64,000 bases of DNA from Nocardia transvalensis NBRC 15921 (GTDB taxonomy: Bacteria; Actinomycetota; Actinomycetes; Mycobacteriales; Mycobacteriaceae). The translations under genes and the position numbers were made by a program. This document shows positions 43,442 to 51,107 of this stretch, in pieces. Each line of letters opens with the position of its first letter. The first letter of the stretch is position 1. The notes below the pieces were generated by a model. The model saw nothing but the letters and a program-made list of their open reading frames with translations, made no database searches and was not told the origin of the DNA. The stretch lies in contig NZ_BAGL01000045.1 in assembly GCF_000308875.1 (NCBI RefSeq), positions 1 through 64,000 on the forward strand, read 5' to 3'.

Positions 43442-43969
43442 ATGCGCGCCGACGCCGAACGCAACCGCGGCGCGATCCTCGCCGTCGCGGGCCGTCTGAT
43501 CTGCGACGACAAATTCGGCAACGTCTCCATGGACGACATCGCCGCCGCCGCCGGAGTCGGCAAGGGCACCTTGTTCCGCAGATTCACCGACCGCGAGGGC
43601 CTGTTCCGCGCGGTATTCGACGACCGGACCAGCCGGGCCTGGGCGGAAGTGCGCGACCTCGCCGGGGATACGACCAAGCCCGCGGAAGAACGGATACTGG
43701 CCTTCGTCGCAACGGTTTTCGACCTGACCGCCATCGAGTTGCAGCCGTTGATGCGCGCCCTGCCCGACGGCTGTCAGACGGAAACGTGGGCTCCGTGGCG
43801 CGCCCTACTCGCACAATTGATCTCGCAGATCGACCCCGGCGCCGACGCCGAATTCCTCGCCCTGGCGATCTTCGCCGGCATGCGCCCGGAGATCACCGAC
43901 ATGATCACCCCGCAGCGCCATCGGGACGGCGTCCTCGCTCTGACGGAACGCCTGCTCGGTCTCGGCTGA
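43442..43969 (+). CDS. TetR-family repressor
   Basis: 175 residues. HTH: NRGAILAVAGRLICDDKFGN, then MDDIAAAAGVGKGTLFRRF and TDREGLF. The C-terminal all-helical ligand domain is short but complete. ATG 43442 has AGGAGG 6 bp upstream. Two palindromes in the divergent gap indicate autoregulation and control of the quinone reductase; the inducer is probably a quinone or electrophile (inference). Confidence 0.9.
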   Translation: MRADAERNRGAILAVAGRLICDDKFGNVSMDDIAAAAGVGKGTLFRRFTDREGLFRAVFDDRTSRAWAEVRDLAGDTTKPAEERILAFVATVFDLTAIELQPLMRALPDGCQTETWAPWRALLAQLISQIDPGADAEFLALAIFAGMRPEITDMITPQRHRDGVLALTERLLGLG

Positions 43970-44004
43970 CCGTGTGCCTCGCCGGCCCGGCTTATGCTGC
44001 GGAT

Positions 44005-44607
44005 GTGGCAGAACCTATTGCGGGTGACGATTCGTCGGGGGATGCGATCGCCCGCGCGTTGCGTGCGGAGATCCTGGCCGGGCGGTTGTCGGCGGGGGAG
44101 CGATTGGTCGAGGGGACGATCGCCAAGCGGTACGGGGTGTCGAGGATTCCGGTGCGCGAAGCGCTCGCGCGGCTGCAGTCGGAGGGGTTCGTCACCATCG
44201 TCCGGCATCGGGGCGCCACGGTGTCGGAGTCACTGCTGCACGACGGGCGGGAACTGCTCCAGGTTCGCCGGGGGCTGGAGATCTTCGCCGCGCGGCTCGC
44301 CGCGGAGAATCGCGGCGGCACGGTCGCGAAGGAACTGGCCGAGGTCGCGGAGGGGCTGTCCGGCGGCGGGCCTGCGTTCCACGAACTGGTCGCCGTCGCC
44401 TCGGGGAACGATCACTTGCGCGAGATGCTGGCCGGTCTCAACCAGCGAGTGCGCTGGGGGCTGGGTCACGACCCCGCGGTCTCGGCCACCGACCACCGCG
44501 CGGTGGCGATCGCCATCCTCAACGGCGCCGCCGTCCAGGCGAGCTACCTGATGGACGAGCACCTGCAACGCGACGAACGGTTCTTCACCGAAGAGTTCGG
44601 CAGCTAA
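44005..44607 (+). CDS. GntR-family (FCD-type) regulator
   Basis: 200 residues. N-terminal wHTH: GDAIARALRAEILAGRLSAG, RLVEGTIAKRYGVSRIPVRE and ALARLQSEGFV. The C-terminal region (RRGLEIFAARLAAENRG...) is FCD-like but shorter than usual. GTG 44005 is used; GTG 43972 is an alternative. It lies just upstream of two GTATACAGTCTG-type inverted half-sites and the MFS transporter, which it probably controls. Confidence 0.87.
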   Translation: MAEPIAGDDSSGDAIARALRAEILAGRLSAGERLVEGTIAKRYGVSRIPVREALARLQSEGFVTIVRHRGATVSESLLHDGRELLQVRRGLEIFAARLAAENRGGTVAKELAEVAEGLSGGGPAFHELVAVASGNDHLREMLAGLNQRVRWGLGHDPAVSATDHRAVAIAILNGAAVQASYLMDEHLQRDERFFTEEFGS

Positions 44608-44622
44608 CGGTTTCGAGAAACG

Positions 44623-44702
44623 GTATACAGTCTGAGGTGATATATCGCTTACTTAACGTGAAATATTGGTGAGGAAACACTCTGGCAACCCAGACTGTAT
44701 AC
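44623..44702. promoter_or_regulatory. GntR operator pair, GTATACAGTCTG ... CAGACTGTATAC
   Basis: Two perfectly inverted 12-bp arms (44623-44634 and 44691-44702), each containing the GTATAC core usual for FCD-type GntR operators. They flank about 56 bp of AT-rich sequence in the gap between gntR and the MFS gene. Positions suggest a looped or double-occupied operator. Confidence 0.8.
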
Positions 44703-44796
44703 AACTACAGGCAGTTCGATCGCGGTTCTCGCTCCGAGGTCGGCTCGCCGATACGACCGGTGTCGGTGTCACGCTCCCTCCACCCGGAGTTCCGAC

Positions 44797-46254
44797 ATGT
44801 CCCTCACCCTGCCCGGCGGATCAGCCTCCGCCGTCGTCTCCTCTCCTCCCGTCGCGTCGCCCGATCCGTCGCCCGGCTTGTCCGGTGCGCTCGACCGCAT
44901 CGGTTTCGGCCGTGTGCAGGCGGTCGTCATCGCTCTGCTGATGGCGGGGCTGTTCTTCGACTCGCTGGAACAGAATTCGACCGGTGCGATGGGCCCGTTG
45001 TTGAAGGAGTCCTTCGGTATCGGGAACGCCCAGCTCACCCTGATCAACACGGTCACCGTGGTCGGCGGGCTGGCCGGGCGGCTGATCGGCGGGTACATCG
45101 CCGACCGGTGGGGGCGTCGCACCGCGCTGAGCCTGAACCTGCTCGTTTACACGCTGGGCGGCCTCGTCAGCGCCGCCGCGGTGAACTACGAGATGTTGCT
45201 GGTCAGCCGTGCGATCGTCGGCATCGGGCTGGGCGGCGAATTCACCGTCGGCCTGGCGATCCTCGCCGAGGTGGTCGCGACCCGGCACCGGGGATCGCTG
45301 CTCGCGACCTTGAACATCTCCTCCGGCGGCATCGGCAATATCGCCTCCTTCGGCTTCTTCCTGCTCGTGCTCGGCCCCTTGAACGAAATGCTCGGCGGGG
45401 ACGACAGCTCGTGGCGCTGGACCTATGTGATCCTCGCGGCGCCCGCCGTCCTCGTCGTCTTCTTCCGCCGGTACCTGCCGGAGTCCCCGCGGTTCCTACT
45501 GTCCAAGGGCCGCGTCGACGACGCCAACGCCAGCCTGACCCGGCTCGCGAGCGGCAGTGTGTCGGGACTGCGCAAGCCCGGCCCCACAACGAGTTTCGTC
45601 ACCGCCGCCGATATCACACCCACCGGCCGGACCTCGTATCTCGCGGTGTTCCAGGGGGTGAACCTGCGGCGCACCGCCGCGATCGGCGCCGCCTCGTGGA
45701 TGTCGTTCGGCGCGCAGGTGACACTGCTGTTCCTCATGCCGATCCTGCTGGTGTCGCGGGGCTATTCGCTGTCGGATTCGCTGGCCTTCACGATGATCAT
45801 GAATATCGGCAGCCTGTTCGGCGCGTGCGCCGCCTCGTATCTGGCCGGGCGGGCGCCGCGGCGGGTCACGGTCATGTCGGCCGCGGTCCTCGGATGCCTG
45901 TCCGCGCTCGCCTTCGCGGTGTTCGCCCAGTCGACGGCGCTGATCCTGGTGCTGGGCATGATCTTTCAGTTCTTCACCATGATGCTGAACACGATGCTGT
46001 CGGTGTGGTCTCCGGAGCTGTTCCCCACCTCCGTGCGCGCCATGGGCGCGTCGGTCGTCAACGGGATCGGCAATGTCGCCGGCGCGGTGATGCCGTTCGC
46101 GGCCCTGTACTTCTTCGACCGCGCCGGTGTCGCCGGTGTGTTCGTCATGATCGCCGGCATGTACGCCCTGCTCGTCGTGGCCGCCCGGTTCGGTCCCGAG
46201 ACTTTTGGCAAGTCGCTGGAGGCGGCCACCGAACATCCTGTCCCCAAGCCGTAA
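44797..46254 (+). CDS. MFS transporter
   Basis: 485-residue sugar-porter-like major facilitator with 12 membrane helices. GGYIADRWGRRTALS is the MFS loop signature, GIGLGGEFTVGLAIL a helix 4-like motif, and RYLPESPRFLL the PESPR motif of the sugar/aromatic-acid porter group. It probably imports an organic acid or sugar derivative. ATG 44797. It is in a same-strand run with the binding-protein-like gene at 46282 and is probably controlled by the GntR protein upstream. Confidence 0.9.
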   Translation: MSLTLPGGSASAVVSSPPVASPDPSPGLSGALDRIGFGRVQAVVIALLMAGLFFDSLEQNSTGAMGPLLKESFGIGNAQLTLINTVTVVGGLAGRLIGGYIADRWGRRTALSLNLLVYTLGGLVSAAAVNYEMLLVSRAIVGIGLGGEFTVGLAILAEVVATRHRGSLLATLNISSGGIGNIASFGFFLLVLGPLNEMLGGDDSSWRWTYVILAAPAVLVVFFRRYLPESPRFLLSKGRVDDANASLTRLASGSVSGLRKPGPTTSFVTAADITPTGRTSYLAVFQGVNLRRTAAIGAASWMSFGAQVTLLFLMPILLVSRGYSLSDSLAFTMIMNIGSLFGACAASYLAGRAPRRVTVMSAAVLGCLSALAFAVFAQSTALILVLGMIFQFFTMMLNTMLSVWSPELFPTSVRAMGASVVNGIGNVAGAVMPFAALYFFDRAGVAGVFVMIAGMYALLVVAARFGPETFGKSLEAATEHPVPKP

Positions 46255-46281
46255 ACCGATCACTCGAAAGGGGTTCCGCCG

Positions 46282-47199
46282 ATGGCCGAACTGACGATCT
46301 CCGCCACCTCGCACGCGCTGAACTATCTGCCGCAGTACTACGCCGACCACCTCGGACTGTTCGCCGACCACGATGTGAAAGTCGTAGCGACAGCGAAGGA
46401 TCCGTGGACCGGAGTGCTCGACGACCTCGACAGCGGCGCGGCGGATATCGCCCTGGGCGGCCTGTGGGTGCCCGGCATGTACTGGCGCACCCCCCGGGAA
46501 CTCACCGTGTTCGCTCAGGTGAACCACCAGTTCCCGAAAGCACTGGTCACTCGGGAACATTCGGGCACCTTCGAGTGGGCGGACCTGTCGGGTGGCACCG
46601 TCCTCGCCCCCGGTATCGGCGGCAGCGCGCCCTACGCGTTCACCGCGGGCCTGATCCGGGCGGCCGGGGTGGACCCCGCGGGCATCACCTTCCTGCGTGA
46701 TCTGTCCACGCCGATGTTCGTCGAGCTGTTCGAAGCCGGACTGGGCGACGCGATCGTCCTCGACACCATGACCGCACAAGTGTTGCAGGACAAGGGAACC
46801 GGCGTCGTCGCCCTCGACTATCTCGATGTCGGCGGCCTCGGCCCCAACAGCGTCTACTACTGCCGGACCGACCGCGTCGACGAGCTGTTCGATCGCCTGG
46901 TCCGCTTCACCACCGCCCTGAGCGAGTCCATGCGACGGCTGCGGGCCACCCCGGTCGCCGACCTCGAGCCGCTGCTGGCGGCCCACTGGCCGGCCGCCCC
47001 GCGCCCGACGCTGATGCGGGCCTGCGACCGGATCAAACGTTCCCGGACCTGGGACACCGCGCGCATCGATGCCGCGGCGACCGACTCGTGGATGCGAATC
47101 CTCCAGCAGGAAGGCATGATCCGGACCGTGCCCCCGTTCGCCGACCTGATCGACACCAGAATTATCGACACCGCCGAACTCGCCGCCCCGGTCCGGTGA
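46282..47199 (+). CDS. NMT1/SsuA-like binding-protein-fold protein without signal peptide
   Basis: 305 residues with the periplasmic-binding fold of NMT1/THI5/SsuA proteins: SHALNYLPQYYADHLGLFAD, DDLDSGAADIALGGLWVPGM, LSGGTVLAPGIGGSAPYAF and LFEAGLGDAIVLDTMTAQVL. It starts MAELTISATSHALN with no signal peptide or lipobox, and no ABC ATPase or permease is adjacent. It may therefore be a cytosolic sensor or enzyme rather than a transport receptor. ATG 46282 follows AAAGGGG. It sits 27 bp after the MFS gene and 3 bp before the ornithine cyclodeaminase remnant. Confidence 0.8.
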   Translation: MAELTISATSHALNYLPQYYADHLGLFADHDVKVVATAKDPWTGVLDDLDSGAADIALGGLWVPGMYWRTPRELTVFAQVNHQFPKALVTREHSGTFEWADLSGGTVLAPGIGGSAPYAFTAGLIRAAGVDPAGITFLRDLSTPMFVELFEAGLGDAIVLDTMTAQVLQDKGTGVVALDYLDVGGLGPNSVYYCRTDRVDELFDRLVRFTTALSESMRRLRATPVADLEPLLAAHWPAAPRPTLMRACDRIKRSRTWDTARIDAAATDSWMRILQQEGMIRTVPPFADLIDTRIIDTAELAAPVR

Positions 47200-47202
47200 C
47201 AC

Positions 47203-47482
47203 GTGCCGCTCGTACTCACCCACCCCGATATCGTCGCGCGGCTCGACCGAGACGCGGTGCGCCGAGCAGTCGAATCAGCGCACACGGCATTGGCTTCCGG
47301 GCAGTTCCGCAACCCCGCCCCGCACGGGGTCCCGCTGCCGCGGCCTGCCGGTGCAGCGCTCGACGATCCTCGTCCACTCCGCGATCACCGGCGAATGCCT
47401 CGCGGTCCTTGACGGCCGCGCTGTCACCGCGATCCGCACCGCCGCGGCCAGCGCCGAACAGCGGCGCGTCGTTGACGAGTGA
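47203..47482 (+). pseudogene. ornithine cyclodeaminase/mu-crystallin remnant
   Basis: GTG 47203 begins PLVLTHPDIVARLDRDAVRR then VESAHTALASGQFRNPAPHG, the family's N terminus. An internal deletion with frameshift (near 47335) joins it to GLPVQRSTILVHSAITGECL and VLDGRAVTAIRTAAASA, the second conserved block, and it stops at 47480. About 60 residues and all the NAD-binding C terminus are missing. It is probably the last gene of the MFS - binding-protein cassette, now broken. Confidence 0.7.
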
Positions 47483-47490
47483 GCGTGAAA

Positions 47491-47523
47491 GGCCGTACGC
47501 GCGTAGGGGATGCGCGTACGGCC
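47491..47523 (-). terminator. terminator hairpin, GGCCGTACGCGC stem
   Basis: Perfect 12-bp stem (47491-47502 with 47512-47523) and a 9-nt loop. On the minus strand it is followed by TTTC, which fits termination of the DUF4190-like gene (stop at 47530). It may also stop transcripts from the plus-strand cassette. Confidence 0.8.
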
Positions 47524-47529
47524 CTGGGG

Positions 47530-48249
47530 TCAGCGGGGGACCGGGCCGGTGAGTTTGCCGCCCGAGGATTCGAAGACGAGGCAGGTTACGCCGCGGTCGC
47601 GGTCCCAGTCCTTCTTGTTGTCGGGGTAGAGGAAGGAGATCTGGAGTTGGTCGATGAGGGAGCTGTTGGCCAGGGCCGTTTCGACCAGGGTCGTGCAGCG
47701 CTCCTCGGCCTTCTGGGAGACGACCGATTCACCGGGGAAGGAACCGCGGTCCAGGTCGAACTTGGCGATCACCTCGCCGTCGTGCGGCTGGGCGCAGGGG
47801 GTCACGCTCACCGAGGTGGTGCGCTTGCCGTCCTCGATGCCGCCGACGCAGTCGCCCTCGCGCAGGCGGGTGACCGCCTCCGACGAGTCGCGGGTGACCT
47901 CGCCCGCGGAGTCCCGGTGTCCGGAACCGCCGGCGGCCACGGCGCCGATGATTCCGACCGCCACCCATACGGCGGTGAGCGCGATGCCGGCGATGGCGAG
48001 CCCGCGCCCGCGCTGGCCCGTCTTCTTGATCTGGACCAGTGCGATCACGCCGAAGACCGCGCCCAGGAGGCAGAAGCCGCCGAGGATGCCGAGGATCAGC
48101 GACGCGATCGCGAAGCCGTTCGTCCCTTGCTGCTGGGGCGGCTGCCCCGGCGGCGGGCCGAACTGGCCGGGGCCGCCGGGCATCGGAGCGTACCCGCCGG
48201 GCGGCGGCGTGCCCTCCGGCGGAAAACCCTGCGGCGGTGGTTGATTCAT
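47530..48249 (-). CDS. DUF4190/septum-formation-like membrane protein
   Basis: 239 residues. A Pro/Gly/Gln-rich N terminus (about 1-42) is followed by a DUF4190-type two-helix membrane unit: ASLILGILGGFCLLGAVFGV, and a second helix AIAGIALTAVWVAVGIIGAV. An extracellular part of about 120 residues has three cysteines (GDCVGG, TPCAQPHD and RCTTL) and the HDGEV motif of septum-formation-like domains. ATG 48249. Probably envelope-located; exact role unknown. Confidence 0.85.
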   Translation of the reverse strand: MNQPPPQGFPPEGTPPPGGYAPMPGGPGQFGPPPGQPPQQQGTNGFAIASLILGILGGFCLLGAVFGVIALVQIKKTGQRGRGLAIAGIALTAVWVAVGIIGAVAAGGSGHRDSAGEVTRDSSEAVTRLREGDCVGGIEDGKRTTSVSVTPCAQPHDGEVIAKFDLDRGSFPGESVVSQKAEERCTTLVETALANSSLIDQLQISFLYPDNKKDWDRDRGVTCLVFESSGGKLTGPVPR

Positions 48250-48394
48250 GTGCAAGACGGATTCCCCTCCCAGGAATCTGTGCCCCGCCACGGTAGCAGG
48301 GCGACCGCTCACCGTACCGTCCCATTTGTCTGTTCGTCGGACCGGTTCCCATTAGTGGTGAATCGGTGCGGCGTCCTGTATTCGTCCGGGGAAC

Positions 48395-49315
48395 TCAGGC
48401 GAACTCCCGGACTCTGTTCCGCAGGTCGGCGGCGAGTTCGGCCGCGACGTCGCGCAGGGATTCGGCGACCGGGTGGATGCCCTCGGGCCCGCCCCGGCGA
48501 TAAGCGAGCACGGTCGGGCGCACGGCGTCCGGGTCGTCGATGCGCACGACGGAAACGGTTGGGGGCAAAAAGGTTACGGCCAGTCCGGGGACGACGGTGA
48601 CACCGAGCCCGGCGGCTACCAGGCCGATCTTGGTGACCCAGTCGCGGGCGATGTGGGCGACGACCGGCGGCGCGCCGGGCCCGGCCCACGCGCCGAGCAG
48701 TGTGGTGCGGGTGTCCGCGCTGCCCGCGATCCAGCGCGCGCCGCGCAGCAAGGCGGGCGGTGCGCTGCTACGGCCCGCGAGCGGATGGTTCTGCGGCAGC
48801 GCGACGTAGAGCGAATCCTGAAGCAGGGGAGCGATATCCACGCCGTCGACCGGGTCGACGGGTCCCGACAACACGGCCACGTCGATGCGGCCGCGAGCCA
48901 GCGCCGCCGACAATCCCGGTGTTGTGCCCTCCCGGATCCGCACCTCGAGCGCCGGGTTCCGGTGCATCACCGCGGCCATCGCCCGCGGCACCAGGGCGGC
49001 GGTCGCGGTGGCGAAGGCGCCGACGCGCACGCGCCCGCTGGGCCGGTCGCCCAGATCCCGCAGTTCGTCGCGGACGGTGTCGAGGCCGTCGAGCAGGGCG
49101 TCGGCGTGCCGGAGCACGATCCGGCCCGCGGCGGTGGGGCGCACGCCGCGGGCGAGCCGCTCGAACAGCGGGCCGCCGGCTGCCTGTTCCATGAGCGTGA
49201 CCTGCCGCGAGATCGCGGACTGCGTGTAACCCAGCCGCTCGGCCGCGCGCGAGAACGATCCCGTGCGCGCCGCCTCCCGCACCACCCGCAGCCCGGTCAC
49301 CGAGAACTCTGTCAT
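48395..49315 (-). CDS. LysR-family regulator
   Basis: 306 residues. HTH: VTGLRVVREAARTGSFSRAA, RLGYTQSAISRQVTLMEQAA; effector domain from RVRVGAFATATAALVPRAM onward. ATG 49315 begins MTEFSVTG. It is divergent from the SnoaL-like gene at 49387 with an inverted repeat between them. Confidence 0.9.
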   Translation of the reverse strand: MTEFSVTGLRVVREAARTGSFSRAAERLGYTQSAISRQVTLMEQAAGGPLFERLARGVRPTAAGRIVLRHADALLDGLDTVRDELRDLGDRPSGRVRVGAFATATAALVPRAMAAVMHRNPALEVRIREGTTPGLSAALARGRIDVAVLSGPVDPVDGVDIAPLLQDSLYVALPQNHPLAGRSSAPPALLRGARWIAGSADTRTTLLGAWAGPGAPPVVAHIARDWVTKIGLVAAGLGVTVVPGLAVTFLPPTVSVVRIDDPDAVRPTVLAYRRGGPEGIHPVAESLRDVAAELAADLRNRVREFA

Positions 49316-49335
49316 GCGAGAACCTGATACCACAC

Positions 49336-49359
49336 ATGCGAGACTTTCGCTGGTCGCAT
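49336..49359. promoter_or_regulatory. LysR-type inverted repeat ATGCGA-N12-TCGCAT
   Basis: Perfect 6-bp arms (49336-49341, 49354-49359) in the divergent gap between the LysR gene and its SnoaL-like neighbour. The spacing is close to the LysR T-N11-A box, indicating autoregulation and control of the neighbour. Confidence 0.65.
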
Positions 49360-49386
49360 CGCAGATCCGGCTCTAGCGTCGTCGGC

Positions 49387-49812
49387 ATGGATACGGAATC
49401 GAACAGAGAACTCGTCCGCTCGATCTTCGAGCGGATGGCCCGCGGCGAGGCGGCGGCGCTGACCGAAGCGATGGCCGACGACTGCCGCTGGGTCTTCCCC
49501 GGCGACTGGTCGTGGTCGGGCACGTGGGAGCCGAAAAACGTTGTGGTGCAAAATCTCCTGCGCCCGCTCACGACACAGTTCGCCGACGGCTACCGTAGCG
49601 AGGCGGACCTGGTGCTCGCCGACGGCGACCGGGTGGTGGCGCAGGTGCGGGGGTACGCGACCACGACCCGCGGCGAGCCGTACCACCAGACGTACTGTTT
49701 TCTCTTCCGGATCGCGGGCGGCCGCATCACCGAGGTGATCGAGCACTGCGATACCGCGCTGGTCGAGCGGGTCCTCGAACCCTTGCCGCGGCCGGGTGCG
49801 CTCAGCGGCTGA
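49387..49812 (+). CDS. SnoaL/NTF2-like protein
   Basis: 141-residue NTF2-fold protein: NRELVRSIFERMARGEAAAL, DDCRWVFPGDWSWSGTW, QTYCFLFRIAGGRITEVIEH. WEPK and GGRITEVIEHCDT are typical of SnoaL-like ketosteroid-isomerase-type proteins. Substrate unknown. ATG 49387. Probably controlled by the divergent LysR protein. Confidence 0.87.
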   Translation: MDTESNRELVRSIFERMARGEAAALTEAMADDCRWVFPGDWSWSGTWEPKNVVVQNLLRPLTTQFADGYRSEADLVLADGDRVVAQVRGYATTTRGEPYHQTYCFLFRIAGGRITEVIEHCDTALVERVLEPLPRPGALSG

Positions 49813-49841
49813 TACGCCGGAGGAATAGTCCTGGGCAGTGG

Positions 49842-51104
49842 TCAGTTCAGGGCGTCGGTGACCACCTCGGCGACGCGGGTCCGGAAGGCGTCGGGGGAGA
49901 AGGTGCGGGCGTGCTCGCGAATCGCGCCGGAATCGTAAGCGGCGGAATCGAAGTCGCGCATGGCGGCGGCGAATCCCGCCACCACCGTCTCGTCGTCGCC
50001 GGAGTTCACATGCTCGCCGGTGGTGCCGGGGACCACGGTGTCGAGCGCTCCGCCCGCGCCGACCGCGAGTACAGGCGTGCCGCAGGCCATCGCCTCGACC
50101 GGCACGATGCCGAAATCCTCCTCGCCGGGCATGAGCAGCGCGCGGCAGCGGCGGTACCTGTCGATCAGGACGTCGTCGGGCGCGGCGCCGAGGAAGGTGG
50201 TCTCCGGCCCGGCCAGCGCCTCGAGCTGGCCGCGGAAGCGCCCGCCGCCCAGCACGACCAGGCGGCAGCCGGCCCGCTGCGCGGCGCGGATGGCGAGATC
50301 GGGGCGCTTGTAGGGAACCAGGCGGCCCGCGACGAGGAAGAAGTCCTCGCGAGGGACCGCGGGATCGGGGGAGAAGCGATCGATGCGCACCGGCGGATAC
50401 ACGACCGTCGACTCGAGGCCCCACCAGTCCCGGATCCGCCCGGCCACCGCCCGCGAATTGGCGAGCACCCGCGACAGCCGTGGCGCGGCACGCACTTCGC
50501 CGCGGCGGGCCAGGCTGCCGAGCGCGCCGAGCGCGAATTGCCCTGCGCCGCCGCCCGCTTCGCGCGCCCGAAAGGTCCTGTCCCACGCCCACCGCGCCGG
50601 ACTGTGCACGTAGGCGATCACGGGCGCGTCCGTGGCGAGGGCGGCCTGCGTGGCGAAGGCGTGGTGACTGACGACCACCGCGTCGTACCTGTCGTTCGAG
50701 AGTGGCAGGCGGCGTAGCGCGCCGGGGACGAAGGGAAGCAGGGGTGCATGGCGTCCGCCGGTCAGGGTGTGGGCGCGGGTGAGCCAGGTGCCGTGGAAGG
50801 CGTTGTTCGTTTTCCCGGCACGCTTTTGGCCGGGATCTACCGCCGGGGCTGGGGGATTCCGGCCAAAAGCGTGCCGGAAAAACGAAGAGGGCGTGGTGGT
50901 TTGAGAAGAGGGCGTGGTGGTTTCGGACGTGGATGCCGACTCCGGGAAGGCCGCGGCTTGCACCTCCGCCTCGCACGAGGGGTCCACAATGGGTGCGAAG
51001 ACGTCGGCGTCCGGCCAGGTCTTGAGAAGTTCGGCGACGACCGCCTCCGAGCCCCCGTACTCGGTGAAGCGTTCGTGGACGAGGGCGATGCGCGGACTAC
51101 CCAC
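49842..51104 (-). CDS. GT4 glycosyltransferase carrying an in-frame repeat insertion
   Basis: 420 residues. The N-terminal GT-B opening reads IALVHERFTEYGGSEAVVAE, with the acceptor domain to about 230. The C-terminal GT4 domain has FFLVAGRLVPYKRPDLAIRA, VVLGGGRFRGQLEAL and EEDFGIVPVEAMACGTPVLA (EX7E). Residues about 55-105 are an insertion: TTTPSSQTTTPSS from a 21-bp duplication, then SFFRHAFGRNPPAPAVDPGQ and KRAGKTNNAF encoded by a palindromic repeat. Last gene of the polysaccharide operon, 3 bp after the aminotransferase. It probably transfers a nucleotide-activated sugar to a lipid-linked glycan. Confidence 0.85.
   Translation of the reverse strand: MGSPRIALVHERFTEYGGSEAVVAELLKTWPDADVFAPIVDPSCEAEVQAAAFPESASTSETTTPSSQTTTPSSFFRHAFGRNPPAPAVDPGQKRAGKTNNAFHGTWLTRAHTLTGGRHAPLLPFVPGALRRLPLSNDRYDAVVVSHHAFATQAALATDAPVIAYVHSPARWAWDRTFRAREAGGGAGQFALGALGSLARRGEVRAAPRLSRVLANSRAVAGRIRDWWGLESTVVYPPVRIDRFSPDPAVPREDFFLVAGRLVPYKRPDLAIRAAQRAGCRLVVLGGGRFRGQLEALAGPETTFLGAAPDDVLIDRYRRCRALLMPGEEDFGIVPVEAMACGTPVLAVGAGGALDTVVPGTTGEHVNSGDDETVVAGFAAAMRDFDSAAYDSGAIREHARTFSPDAFRTRVAEVVTDALN
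50806..50886. repeat. 32-bp-arm palindromic element inside the glycosyltransferase
   Basis: Arms 50806-50837 and 50855-50886 are inverted with two mismatches, around a 17-bp loop; core GGCACGCTTTTGGCCGG and its complement. The element lies in frame in the minus-strand coding sequence (residues about 73-100). The left arm recurs at 13255-13279, so this is a dispersed repeat. Both arms present would form a strong hairpin in the mRNA. Confidence 0.85.
50884..50923. repeat. 21-bp direct duplication GAAGAGGGCGTGGTGGTTT
   Basis: Two copies (50884-50902 and 50905-50923), spaced 21 bp start to start, so the reading frame is kept. They encode the repeated TTTPSS block next to the palindromic element in the glycosyltransferase. 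Confidence 0.8.
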
Positions 51105-51107
51105 CGA

